Source: Helicobacter saguini
GTDB lineage: Bacteria > Campylobacterota > Campylobacteria > Campylobacterales > Helicobacteraceae
Assembly: GCF_000762875.2 (NCBI RefSeq)
Contig: NZ_JRMP02000008.1
Location: 44,804 to 108,803 of the forward strand
Reading direction: 5' to 3'
Length of the DNA stretch: 64,000 nucleotides
Each line of letters starts with the position of its first letter. Positions within the stretch are counted from its first letter, which is position 1. The notes beneath the pieces were generated by a model that made no database searches, was not told where the DNA came from, and saw only the letters and a program-made list of their open reading frames with translations. The translations under genes and the position numbers were made by a program. Below, piece by piece: positions 6,980-15,419 of the stretch.

Positions 6980-9178
6980 ATGTGTGGAATTTTAGGTAGC
7001 ATTACTCTAGGTGGTGTGAATGAAAAGTTGTTTGAATCTGCGTTAATGACTCTCAATCATCGCGGTCCTGATGGATGTGGCGTGTATCATAATGGCAAAG
7101 TTTCTCTAGGGCATACGCGTCTTAGCATTGTGGATTTAAGCAATAATGCGGCTCAGCCTATGCACTTTTATGCTAGCAATAAAATGGTTATAGAATCTAA
7201 TGTTACGGGGGGGGGGGTAAGCTCACCTTATCATAATATTATACAAAATGAGAATAAAGATTCTAACAAAATGATAGAATCTAGCAGGTTAGATTCTATA
7301 AATTCAAATCATAAAAATACGCAAAATATAGAATCTAAAGATTCTATAAATTCTACAATAAACAATAATATTTTAAGTAATAAACTCATAGAATCTAACC
7401 CACAAGATTCCATAAATAATAACCAAAACAAAGGCGAGATTCTATATTCCCTAGTTTTTAATGGTGAAATATACAATTTTTTAGAACTAAGAAATGAACT
7501 AATTTCTATGGGCTATATTTTCCACACTGATAGTGATAGCGAGGTGATTTTGGCGAGTTTTGATGCGTGGGGCGAGGCGTGTCTAAATAGATTCAATGGT
7601 ATGTGGGCGTTTGCTATTATTGATTATAGAAAAAATAGAATCTTTCTTTCACGTGATAGATTTGGCAAAAAGCCGCTTTTTTACGCCTTTATCCCACCGC
7701 AAAATGCTAGTAAAAATAGCGATATTAAAAGTAACACATTTATTTTTGCTAGTGAAATGAAAGCGATTTATCCTTTTTTAGATTCTATAAATCCTGCTAA
7801 AAATTTCAAAAATCTAGCCTACAAAATCTTTGAGTATGAAAGCACGAGTGAATGCCTGATTGAAGGGATAGAGCGTTTCCCACACGCCCATTTTGCCTAT
7901 CTCAATCTAGATTCTATAGAATCTACAAACGATTTAAAACCGCAACGTTACTATCATATTTTGGATAATTTGCGACAAAAGATTCCAAGCTATAAGGACG
8001 CCCAAGAAGAATTTAGAGCTTTATTTTTAGACGCAGTAAAAATTAGGATGCGTTCCGACGTGCGAATAGGTACGGCTTTAAGTGGCGGCGTAGATTCATC
8101 AGCTACGATGTGTTCAATGTCATATATTTCAAAAAACCATTTAGAATCAAAACGCGCTAGTAAAGACTGGCAGCACGCTTGCGTTGCGTGTTTTAAGGAT
8201 ACGAAGCTAGATGAGAGCGAATATGCAAAAGCAGTGTGCGATTATATTGGCATTAAAGGTGAGTTTTTAGAGATTAATCCACTTGAGTTTTGGGATAATA
8301 TAGAGAAATATTTTTACATGTTTGAGGAAGTGTATATGACTAGTCCTGTGCCGATGATTGCCACTTATGGTGCGATAAAAAAGCGTGGGGTTAGCGTTAC
8401 GCTTGATGGACATGGGGCAGATGAGCTATTTTGTGGGTATGGGCATGTGATAAATGCGATTTGGGATTGCAAGTTTTCGCCTAAAATGCAAAAGGAAGTG
8501 TTGCAGATTTATAATGACGCACGTTTTATCCCATTAAGCCAAAAGGAGTTAAAAAAGGAAGCAAGGACGCTTTTATTTCGCCTATTTCGCCGTAAAATCA
8601 AGGGAAAAATGCCTATGCCAAATGTGGGGCAAAATGCGTTACACAAAGGATATAAACGCTTAGATTATTTTAGCAAGTGGCTTTATGAGCTTTTTGATGT
8701 GAGTGTTTTGCCGACTTTATTGCGTAACTATGATAGATATTCTATGATTAATGGCGTGGAAATTCGTATGCCTTTTATGGATTATCGGCTAGTTGAGTTT
8801 GTTTTTAGCTTACCTTTTTCATATAAAATAGGCACTTGCAAAAATGGCTATGCTTATACAAAGCGAATTATTCGAGATTCTATGTGTGATATTATGCCAG
8901 ATTCTGTAGTGTGGCGAAAGTCTAAGATGGGCTTTAGCACACCTATGATTGAATGGATGCAACGAGATAAAAATCACAATGGATTAAAAGAATGGTTTTT
9001 AGATATTGCTCACTCAAGGGATTTTTTGCAATGTAATTTACTAAAAGATTCTAAAAAACTGCAAGATTCTATCATTAAAATTTGCAATGGTATAGAATCT
9101 AGCTACACCGCTGGAGATAATATTTGGATAGATTTAAACCCATATTTATGGCAAAAAAGCCTAAAATACGCAAGGTAA
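6980..9178 (+). CDS. asnB: Glutamine-dependent asparagine synthetase with repeat insert and poly-G tract (frame ON)
   Basis: Makes asparagine from aspartate, ATP and glutamine. The N-terminal glutaminase starts with Met-Cys, so Cys2 is the nucleophile, and shows LNHRGPDG, GHTRLSIVDLS, FNGEIYNFLELR and DSDSEVI. The synthetase domain has the ATP pyrophosphatase loop ALSGGVDSSATM (near residue 370) and LDGHGADELFCGY. An insert of about 85 residues (nt 7184-7440) interrupts the glutaminase between NAAQPM and LVFNGEIYN. It is composed of I-E-S/D-S-K strings plus a poly-G element (T-G-G-G-V). The tract is 11 G long and keeps the frame open; loss or gain of one G would truncate the enzyme at about residue 75. 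ATG 6980 follows AAAGGAG. The 233 nt upstream are AT-rich and probably hold its own promoter. Confidence 0.93.
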   Translation: MCGILGSITLGGVNEKLFESALMTLNHRGPDGCGVYHNGKVSLGHTRLSIVDLSNNAAQPMHFYASNKMVIESNVTGGGVSSPYHNIIQNENKDSNKMIESSRLDSINSNHKNTQNIESKDSINSTINNNILSNKLIESNPQDSINNNQNKGEILYSLVFNGEIYNFLELRNELISMGYIFHTDSDSEVILASFDAWGEACLNRFNGMWAFAIIDYRKNRIFLSRDRFGKKPLFYAFIPPQNASKNSDIKSNTFIFASEMKAIYPFLDSINPAKNFKNLAYKIFEYESTSECLIEGIERFPHAHFAYLNLDSIESTNDLKPQRYYHILDNLRQKIPSYKDAQEEFRALFLDAVKIRMRSDVRIGTALSGGVDSSATMCSMSYISKNHLESKRASKDWQHACVACFKDTKLDESEYAKAVCDYIGIKGEFLEINPLEFWDNIEKYFYMFEEVYMTSPVPMIATYGAIKKRGVSVTLDGHGADELFCGYGHVINAIWDCKFSPKMQKEVLQIYNDARFIPLSQKELKKEARTLLFRLFRRKIKGKMPMPNVGQNALHKGYKRLDYFSKWLYELFDVSVLPTLLRNYDRYSMINGVEIRMPFMDYRLVEFVFSLPFSYKIGTCKNGYAYTKRIIRDSMCDIMPDSVVWRKSKMGFSTPMIEWMQRDKNHNGLKEWFLDIAHSRDFLQCNLLKDSKKLQDSIIKICNGIESSYTAGDNIWIDLNPYLWQKSLKYAR
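7207..7217 (+). repeat. Poly-G tract of 11 inside asnB (frame ON)
   Basis: Eleven G between TTAC and TAAGCTCACC. The tract reads T-G-G-G-V in frame. Its flank (ACG-run-TAAGCTCACCTTATCATAATATTA) resembles the flank of the tract at 12542-12555 on the opposite strand, suggesting that the tract arrived as part of a dispersed element. Confidence 0.8.
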
Positions 9179-9256
9179 GATTCTATAAATACAAATAACA
9201 AATATGAATTATTTTTATATAATTTGTGTTTTAGAATTTTGTTTATAGGTCTAAGA

Positions 9257-10141
9257 ATGCAAACAATGAAAAACAATGCCTACACAATTGCCCACAGCCC
9301 CGATGCGGACGACATTTTTATGTATTATGCGATTAAATTTGGCTGGGTTAGCTCGCCCTATCCTTTGCAAAATTTTGCCCTTGATATTGAGAGTTTAAAT
9401 CAATCGTGTTTAAGCGGTGAATACGACATTTGCGCGATTTCATTTGGGCTGTATCCGCATATTTGCGAGAGTTACGCACTGCTTAGGACGGCGATGAGCT
9501 TTGGGAATGGCTATGGACCTAAAGTTATTAAAAAAAAACAAACGCAGCTAAAACGCAATTTTAAGGTTGCATTAAGTGGAAAATACACGACAAATGCCCT
9601 GCTTTTTTTGCTGAAATATCCCAACGCGCGCCCCGTTTTTATGAATTTTATGGAGATACAAAAGGCGGTGCTTAGCGGTGAGTGCGATGCTGGCGTGCTA
9701 ATCCATGAGGAGATTCTAAACTTTTCTAGCGAGCTTGTGGTGGAAGCGTTTTTGTGGGATATTTGGCAGGAGCTAAGTGGTGAAAATGCCCTGCCACTGC
9801 CACTTGGCGGGATGGCACTAAGGCGAAGCATTCCGCTAAATCGTGCGATAAATTTGGAGCAAATTCTAACAAGAGCGATTGAAATCGGCTTAAAATATAA
9901 AAAAACTTTGTCTCAAATGCTATTGCAAAATCATCTTGTGCGTGTAAATGAGAATGAACTTTCGCAATATCTTGACCTTTATGCGAATAAAGATTCTGTA
10001 ACTATGAGTGAAGTGCAAAAAAATGCCCTTGAAAAACTCTATGAAATCGGCTACAACGCCAGAATCTACAATCGCGATTTAAGCAAAAATTTGGAGAAAT
10101 ATTTAATCCCAATAGAATATGAAAAAATCCGTAATAGTTAG
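9257..10141 (+). CDS. mqnD: 1,4-dihydroxy-6-naphthoate synthase (menaquinone, futalosine pathway)
   Basis: Acts in the futalosine route to menaquinone, which Helicobacter and Campylobacter use instead of the Men pathway; it converts cyclic dehypoxanthine futalosine to 1,4-dihydroxy-6-naphthoate. The start region IAHSPDADDIFMYYAI corresponds to the SPxPND-like opening of MqnD and fits the periplasmic-binding-protein-like fold. MqnA, the paralogue, begins differently. I choose ATG 9257 (MQTMKN...); ATG 9266 is also possible, and a TTG at 9224 gives an unlikely extension. No strong Shine-Dalgarno sequence is seen. The gene ends tail to tail with the glycosyltransferase on the other strand. Repeat words are sparse. 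Confidence 0.75.
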   Translation: MQTMKNNAYTIAHSPDADDIFMYYAIKFGWVSSPYPLQNFALDIESLNQSCLSGEYDICAISFGLYPHICESYALLRTAMSFGNGYGPKVIKKKQTQLKRNFKVALSGKYTTNALLFLLKYPNARPVFMNFMEIQKAVLSGECDAGVLIHEEILNFSSELVVEAFLWDIWQELSGENALPLPLGGMALRRSIPLNRAINLEQILTRAIEIGLKYKKTLSQMLLQNHLVRVNENELSQYLDLYANKDSVTMSEVQKNALEKLYEIGYNARIYNRDLSKNLEKYLIPIEYEKIRNS

Positions 10142-10262
10142 AATCTTTTTGCGTGGATTGTGTCGATTAGCTTAATTATTTGGCGGACAGGGATTGAGTT
10201 TAGTAGGGCGTTGTTAAAGTTATATTCGTAGTATGGATTAGCAAAGACATCTTTGGCAGGGG
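10138..10262 (-). pseudogene. Displaced 3' end of the two-domain glycosyltransferase (other frame)
   Basis: In the frame shifted from the upstream gene, the minus strand reads AKDVFANPYYEYNFNN, then ALLNSIPVRQIIKLIDTIHA and a TAA at 10138-10140. This looks like real protein and would end the gene neatly against mqnD (stop at 10141). Adding one C to the CCCC run (+ strand GGGG 10259-10262) would join it to the upstream frame. Confidence 0.6.
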
Positions 10263-12926
10263 TGTGGAGACTAATTTGCCTACTTTAAATTCATCTGGGT
10301 AATTTACAAAGCGAGTCCAAACGCCACCACCTGAAATCACTATGATATTACTAGCCACACACATACTTAGGTGGTATCCGCCGCTGTCGTTGCAAAGGAT
10401 TAGTTTGCTTTTGTTTAGGATGTATAGAATCTCCACAAGGCTGTATTTGCCACACAGGCTAATGATGTAGTCGTTTGTGATGGTGCTGGCTAGGGCGTCT
10501 TCGTGTGGTGCGCCTAAGATGTAGGAAATGATGCCATATTTGCGGTGGAGATGGGCGGCTAGTGCGGCGTAGTTGTTTATGTCATACATTCTGTGGATGT
10601 CGGTGGTGCCGGGGAAAATAATGGCGTATTTTTGGGTAAAGTCAAAGTTGATTTTACTAAATCTATCTTGGTCTAAGGGGAGAGATATGCTTGGGGTTTG
10701 GAGGGGTTTGGCGAAAAGAGATTCGAAAAATTCTTTGTAGCGATAGATTTCAAAAATGTCATCTTGCGTGGTGTAGATTTGATTTGTGTAGTAGATTTTA
10801 TTTTCTTCGCATCGATTTTTGCCTAAAAATAGTGGATTTGTGTAGTTTAGGATTTTGACTTTTGCTTTTATAATCTCGCTTAAATGGACAAACCAGTCAT
10901 TGATTGTGTAAGGATATAGCAAAATATCATAGAATCTGCTTTCAAAAAAGGCTTTATAATCGCTAAAAACCTTGCCCTCATCGTTTATATCGCAGTAAAT
11001 TATCACATCAATGTAGTCTTTGTCATATTCTTTGACAATGTCAATGTAGCGGTGGCTGGCTAGGAATGTGATTTCATAATCTTTGTAATATTCTCGTATT
11101 TGTGGGAAAAGTGGGCGTAGTCCTAAGTAGTCGCCTACGCCTACGTCGGCTTGATTGATGATTAGTTTTGGTTTGGTTTTGTTGGGTGGATTTATTTGTA
11201 TTTCATGGATTTTGTTTGCTTCTTTGCGGAGTTGTTTTTTTATTTTTCGATTTAAAAGTGGGAGGGTTATGGGTAATGCTAGAAAGCTTAGTGGATTTTT
11301 GGTGTAAGATTCTAAGATGGCTTTGCCTAGTTTGTAGTCTTTAGATTCTATGATTTGGGTTTGATTTTCTTGCTGTTGTTTGGCGTTTTTGTTGGATTTT
11401 ATGATTTTTAGTAAAGTGAATGGTAGTTTTAAGGTGCGTTTGATATTGCGTTTTGCTTGGCTTACTGCTTGTCCTAGTTTAGATTCTATGCTATTGTTAT
11501 TTGAAGTGATAGGTTTTATATTTTGGAATTTTTGACTTAAAGATTCTATTTGATTTATAATTTTGTCGCTTGGATTATTATCTAATAATTTTAGGGCTTT
11601 TGTGTAGTAATGATATGTGAAAAGTGATGTTATGTTTTGTTTAATGAGTTTAGATTCTATGTTTTCTTTGGAATCTTGAATTTTAGATTCTATGTTTTCT
11701 TTGGAATCTTTGGGGTTAGATTCTGTTGTGTTTTTAGAATCTTCTTTAGAATCTTCGCAAAATGCACTTAAAGCAAGTGCCATATTTAGATAGCTTTTTG
11801 CGATGATTTCTTTGGTATTATTAGAATCTATGTTTTGCATTGAAATTTGAAAGGCAAGATTCTGTGGAAAGATATAAATGCGACTAGCGTTTGCTATAAC
11901 TAAAACGCTAAAAAGTTTCATATAATCATATATATTTTCCATAAAAGTTATATTTTTAGTAACTAAAAAGTTAAAATTAATCAAAATATCATAACTAAAG
12001 CTAAAATCAGGTATTTCTTGCGTCATCAAGTGTGTAATAAAATTAAACCCGCACACTTCATGCTCAATATTATAAAGCAAAGATTCCATAAAATCTTTAG
12101 TTTCCACATCTTTAAAATGATTAAATATTTTGAAATATATAATTTCTATGGGTGTTTTATTAGGATTATTAGAATCTTGGTCGTTGTTAGATTCTATAAT
12201 TTTTTTGCATTCGCTTAAACAATCTTGCCTTAAAGAAATATTAGAATCTGCAAAATAAATATAATCAATTTTTGGGATTTTAAGGTGGCTATTGTGCGTG
12301 TGGAGCGTATTTTTATCGTTTAGTTTAAAAGTGTGGATTTTAGATTCTATGTTTTTAGAATCTGTATTATCATCTTGCAAATTAAATTCTTTAGATTCTA
12401 TAGTAGTGTTTTTTACCCACCCCCCTGACCCCCCTCCGCAATGGAGGGGGGAATTTGTGTCTTTAGATTCTATGTTTTGAATCTTAGAATCTTTGGTATT
12501 AGATTCTATGATTTTGCTAGTATTGTGATAAAGGGTGTTTGCCCCCCCCCCCCCCGTATTATTAGGGCTAGATTCTAAGTTTATTTTATAAAAATTAGAT
12601 TCCATATTTGTTTCAACAAAATTAGATTCTATAGTAGATTTAAAAAATTCAATTCCCACATTTTTTGCCTTTGCATAATCAAAAACGCCATTAGAATCTA
12701 AAGAACTAGATTCCATAAAAGAAGATTCTAAACTTTTAGATTCTAAAAACATAAATCTAGAATCTAACTTTTCAAACATTAACGACATTTCTTGTGAAAA
12801 ATTATTCCCAACAAGCAATGCGTAAAAATTACTATATTTTTGATTAATTATAGAATCTATAACTTTTCCTAACTCATTATTATACTTTTCAATAGGCAAA
12901 ATAATCCCAAAACTCAAATCACGCAT
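10200..12926 (-). CDS. Two-domain glycosyltransferase (GT2-like N-terminus, GT9-like C-terminus), frameshifted near the 3' end
   Basis: Residues 1-75 look like the start of a GT2 enzyme (SFGIILPIEKYNNELG... SNFYALLVGNN). Residues ~590-895 look like a heptosyltransferase-type GT9 domain (INQADVGVGDYLGLRPLFPQI; IFPGTTDIHRMYDINNYAAL; LILCNDSGGYHLSMC). Between them lies a linker full of I-E-S/D-S-K strings, a poly-G element and a GC-rich hairpin. It probably acts in LPS or capsule assembly. The 14-residue C tract (12542-12555) keeps the frame open. Near 10259-10262 a run of four G seems one base short. With one more base the protein would continue AKDVFANPYYEYNFNNALL and on to a stop at 10138, directly against mqnD. 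As read, it ends instead in an unrelated tail (TTNITLTTPY). Confidence 0.8.
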   Translation of the reverse strand: MRDLSFGIILPIEKYNNELGKVIDSIINQKYSNFYALLVGNNFSQEMSLMFEKLDSRFMFLESKSLESSFMESSSLDSNGVFDYAKAKNVGIEFFKSTIESNFVETNMESNFYKINLESSPNNTGGGGANTLYHNTSKIIESNTKDSKIQNIESKDTNSPLHCGGGSGGWVKNTTIESKEFNLQDDNTDSKNIESKIHTFKLNDKNTLHTHNSHLKIPKIDYIYFADSNISLRQDCLSECKKIIESNNDQDSNNPNKTPIEIIYFKIFNHFKDVETKDFMESLLYNIEHEVCGFNFITHLMTQEIPDFSFSYDILINFNFLVTKNITFMENIYDYMKLFSVLVIANASRIYIFPQNLAFQISMQNIDSNNTKEIIAKSYLNMALALSAFCEDSKEDSKNTTESNPKDSKENIESKIQDSKENIESKLIKQNITSLFTYHYYTKALKLLDNNPSDKIINQIESLSQKFQNIKPITSNNNSIESKLGQAVSQAKRNIKRTLKLPFTLLKIIKSNKNAKQQQENQTQIIESKDYKLGKAILESYTKNPLSFLALPITLPLLNRKIKKQLRKEANKIHEIQINPPNKTKPKLIINQADVGVGDYLGLRPLFPQIREYYKDYEITFLASHRYIDIVKEYDKDYIDVIIYCDINDEGKVFSDYKAFFESRFYDILLYPYTINDWFVHLSEIIKAKVKILNYTNPLFLGKNRCEENKIYYTNQIYTTQDDIFEIYRYKEFFESLFAKPLQTPSISLPLDQDRFSKINFDFTQKYAIIFPGTTDIHRMYDINNYAALAAHLHRKYGIISYILGAPHEDALASTITNDYIISLCGKYSLVEILYILNKSKLILCNDSGGYHLSMCVASNIIVISGGGVWTRFVNYPDEFKVGKLVSTPLPKMSLLIHTTNITLTTPY
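12415..12456 (-). repeat. GC-rich hairpin element inside the glycosyltransferase gene
   Basis: A perfect 9-bp stem, CCCCCCTCC (12429-12437) and GGAGGGGGG (12443-12451), with loop GCAAT, is preceded by ACCCACCCCCCTGA. It reads in frame on the minus strand as S-P-L-H-C-G-G-G-S-G-G-W. Its base composition is completely unlike the surrounding AT-rich DNA. A related, decayed copy lies in the porA-porB spacer. Confidence 0.75.
12542..12555 (-). repeat. Poly-C (minus strand poly-G) tract of 14 in the glycosyltransferase gene (frame ON)
   Basis: Fourteen C on the plus strand. Read on the minus strand this gives ACG plus G codons then GCA, i.e. T-G-G-G-G-A-N-T-L-Y-H-N. The frame is open as read. A one-base change would truncate the protein after about 125 residues, removing the GT9 domain. 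Confidence 0.8.
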
Positions 12927-12964
12927 TTTTATCCTTAAAGATTTAAAAAAGTAGATTCTATAAC

Positions 12965-13645
12965 CTACGCTTCGAGTTTATATCCCACGCCGCGAACGGA
13001 TATGATATACTGCGGATTTTTAGGATTTTCCTCAATCTTACTACGCAAACGACCGATAATCACATCAATGCTTTTATTTGAACTCTCCGGGTTAATCGAC
13101 TCAGATTCTATAGCAATCGCCTCACGGCTAAAAACATGCCCTTTTTTGCTAATCAAAAGCGTTAAAATCTCGTATTCAGCGCGCGTTAAATCAAGCTTTT
13201 TATCCTTAAAATACACCTCACGCGTATCCTTATCAATGCGGAAAATCGCCGACTTATCCGCACTATTTTCCTCTGCCATTTTCTGGCTATAGCGGCGGAT
13301 TAAGGATTGAATGCGCGCCACTAGCTCCTTTGGGTCATAAGGCTTTGCGATATAGTCGTCCGCGCCGTAATCTAGGGCTTTGACCTTGTCATTGACATCG
13401 CTTCTAGCAGACGAGATGATGATGGGAATATTCTTTTGTTTTGCTACTTTTTTACACACATCTAAGCCATCCAAATTCGGCAGTGTTAAGTCTAGTAACA
13501 ATAAATCGAAATTTTTAGTCGCCAACGCACTCATCCCAGTGTAAGGCTCATCATAATTTGTTACATTTATGTCATTTTCCCTAAGATATTCGCTCAAAAC
13601 CTCCGCCAACTCGACATCATCCTCAATCATTAAAACTTCTAACAT
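12965..13645 (-). CDS. arsR: OmpR-family response regulator, ArsR-like
   Basis: A two-component response regulator closely resembling H. pylori HP0166 (ArsR), which controls the acid response, including urease genes. The receiver domain has acidic residues near 8-9 (IEDDVELAE), the phospho-acceptor Asp in [12 protein letters not shown], and the K in AKPYDP. The C-terminal half is an OmpR-type winged helix ending [16 protein letters not shown]. Length 226 is typical. In H. pylori the sensor arsS follows immediately; here the next gene on the same strand is a glycosyltransferase, so the kinase must lie elsewhere. recO is 73 nt upstream. The gene contains few repeat words, one in the C-terminal domain ([10 protein letters not shown]). 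Confidence 0.85.
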   Translation of the reverse strand: MLEVLMIEDDVELAEVLSEYLRENDINVTNYDEPYTGMSALATKNFDLLLLDLTLPNLDGLDVCKKVAKQKNIPIIISSARSDVNDKVKALDYGADDYIAKPYDPKELVARIQSLIRRYSQKMAEENSADKSAIFRIDKDTREVYFKDKKLDLTRAEYEILTLLISKKGHVFSREAIAIESESINPESSNKSIDVIIGRLRSKIEENPKNPQYIISVRGVGYKLEA

Positions 13646-13718
13646 TTCGCAACCTTTGAATTTTGAAATAAATTTAGATTCTATAATATAAATTGTAAAG
13701 AATGAATAATAAGTCTTT

Positions 13719-14336
13719 TCACAGCCCTTTTAAAATCACTTCATAGATTTGTGTAGATTCTACATCAGTTATGTTTATTAGAGTTTTTGTGCTAAAAAGT
13801 TCTAAAATTTTGTCTTTTTTTAGTATCACAGGCTCTAGCACACAGCCAGGACATGCAAGTAAAAAACTCTGCGTTAAAGCCACATTTTCCCCCAAAGTAG
13901 CCCCGCAAAGAAAGCAAGTTTTTTCATTATAAAGTCGCCCTTCAAACTCCAAAATTTCCAAAAACATTTCAATCACCACACGCTTAGGATTCTGCCTATT
14001 TAGCGACCTTGAGTGCGTATCTAGCAGGTCAAAATAAAAGCTAGGCACATCGATATTTTCACTCAAATGCTTGCTTAAAAGTGTGCAGAATTGCTGCCAG
14101 ATAAAAACACGATTAATATCGCGCTCAAAATCGCGGCTAAGGTGCATAATGTTGCGTAATTTAGGCATATACACGCCTTGATATTCAATCTCAAAATCAA
14201 TTTTACGCCCCGTGTAAATAATGCTGTGACGCGCCCCATAAAAGCGATAAAGCGTGTAAAAATGGCTCTTTGTCAGCACTTTTACAATCAAATCTTCTTT
14301 GATACTTTTTGTAACTTTTAGTATGAAACCTTCCAT
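13719..14336 (-). CDS. recO: Recombination mediator RecO (short epsilon-type)
   Basis: RecO helps RecR load RecA on SSB-coated single strands in recombinational repair. This is the short Helicobacter/Campylobacter form of 205 residues. It has an N-terminal OB-fold-like part ([22 protein letters not shown]) and a C-terminal half with a cysteine pair in CFLCG and another in CPGC that could bind zinc. It starts 3 nt after the stop of the TrpC-like gene, so the two are cotranscribed. The gene is essentially free of repeat words, in contrast to its upstream partner. Confidence 0.82.
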   Translation of the reverse strand: MEGFILKVTKSIKEDLIVKVLTKSHFYTLYRFYGARHSIIYTGRKIDFEIEYQGVYMPKLRNIMHLSRDFERDINRVFIWQQFCTLLSKHLSENIDVPSFYFDLLDTHSRSLNRQNPKRVVIEMFLEILEFEGRLYNEKTCFLCGATLGENVALTQSFLLACPGCVLEPVILKKDKILELFSTKTLINITDVESTQIYEVILKGL

Positions 14337-14339
14337 ATT

Positions 14340-15341
14340 TTATAACTTTTTGGTTTGATTTAAATTAATATAAGGTTCTAAATTTTCTAACTTTTTATCA
14401 CAAATAATACATTCGATGTTGTAGATTTTGCTAATAGATTCTATGTCGCTTTGAGAGTGGATTTTAAAAATGGGGATAAGGGCAAGATTATTTGCTAGAT
14501 TTAAAATTTCACTTGCAAGATTGCTTGTTAGATTTGCTATTTCAAGCTCGTTATTTTGGGAAAAGTTTTTTATTTTTTGGCTAAAATCGTGTTGGCAATC
14601 TTGGTTAAAAGCGTGTTTAAAATCTTGCTTAGAATCTTGCTTGAAATTCTGCGTATTAAAATTGCTTAAATTTATAGAATCTAAACTCATATTTTTAGAA
14701 TCTAAATAGCAAAGAATCTCGCAAAACTCGCTAAAGATTCTATAATCAAAAATAAACATATCAGCCCCAGCAATGGCGATTTCTAAGACCTGATAGCAAT
14801 CGATAATTATGCTATCAAAAGTTATAAAATATGGAGTTAGTCGGCGAAGCATACTTATAGAATCTATAATATTTATAGGGTTTTTATTAGGGTTAGATTC
14901 TATAAATTTGACTGAATCTAAATTTTTAGATTCTAAAAAATCTTGCGAATTTGTGCGATTAGATTCTATAAATTTTAGTGAATCTTCCTTGCTAGATTCT
15001 ATAAAATTATCATTTTGTATATCATTTTGAGATATAGAATCCTGCAAAAAAATAATAACTTTATTCTCATTTTTGCTAATATTATTAGAATCCACATTAT
15101 TAGATTCTAAGAAATCAAAAACATTAGATTCTATATTTGTAGAATTTTGTAACAAATTTTCAATATCATTCAAATTCATTGTTACTTTTTGATACGATTT
15201 TAGAATCTGCAAATCAGCGAAATTTAGTCGCGGAGTGTAACAATTATACGCAAGGCTTCGTCCTAAAGTTTCAAAAGGTAACACTTTTTTACATTCTTGC
15301 AAATATTTCATTTTTTCTAATATTTTTACAAAATTATTCAT
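14340..15341 (-). CDS. Degenerate TrpC-like (indole-glycerol-phosphate-synthase fold) protein
   Basis: Parts of this 333-residue protein align by eye with indole-3-glycerol phosphate synthase. The N-terminal YLQECKKVLPFETLGRSL resembles the first helix. The segment TFDSIIIDCYQVLEIAIAGADMFIFD matches the region that reads KDFIIDPYQVLEAxxxGADAxLL in TrpC. LALIPIFKIHSQSDIES matches the LVEVH segment. The catalytic lysines expected in the IAE-x-K and RKDF motifs are not visible, so it is probably not an active TrpC. About 120 residues are I-E-S/D-S-K inserts (14580-14710 and 14860-15140). It sits directly upstream of recO. A divergent or moonlighting paralogue, or a gene decaying under repeat growth, are both possible. 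Confidence 0.5.
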   Translation of the reverse strand: MNNFVKILEKMKYLQECKKVLPFETLGRSLAYNCYTPRLNFADLQILKSYQKVTMNLNDIENLLQNSTNIESNVFDFLESNNVDSNNISKNENKVIIFLQDSISQNDIQNDNFIESSKEDSLKFIESNRTNSQDFLESKNLDSVKFIESNPNKNPINIIDSISMLRRLTPYFITFDSIIIDCYQVLEIAIAGADMFIFDYRIFSEFCEILCYLDSKNMSLDSINLSNFNTQNFKQDSKQDFKHAFNQDCQHDFSQKIKNFSQNNELEIANLTSNLASEILNLANNLALIPIFKIHSQSDIESISKIYNIECIICDKKLENLEPYINLNQTKKL

Positions 15342-15419
15342 AAATTTAGCCTAAAATTTTTCTAATATTATAAAATATTTTATTTAAGATTTAAAAAATT
15401 CGCAATTTATAAAGGGAAA

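Larger units (their letters stand above)
11640..12800 (-). repeat. AGATTCTA-word arrays in the two-domain glycosyltransferase
   Basis: Dense words in both orientations at about 11640-11760 and 12170-12800. At 11655-11710 the segment D-S-K-E-N-I-E-S-K occurs twice in tandem. The poly-G element and the GC hairpin lie within the same insert. Confidence 0.8.

Noticed and set aside
12965..13645. HP1043/HsrA-type orphan regulator as an alternative for the response regulator
   Set aside because: The receiver domain keeps the phospho-acceptor Asp and acidic pocket, and the opening matches HP0166 better than the atypical HP1043 receiver.
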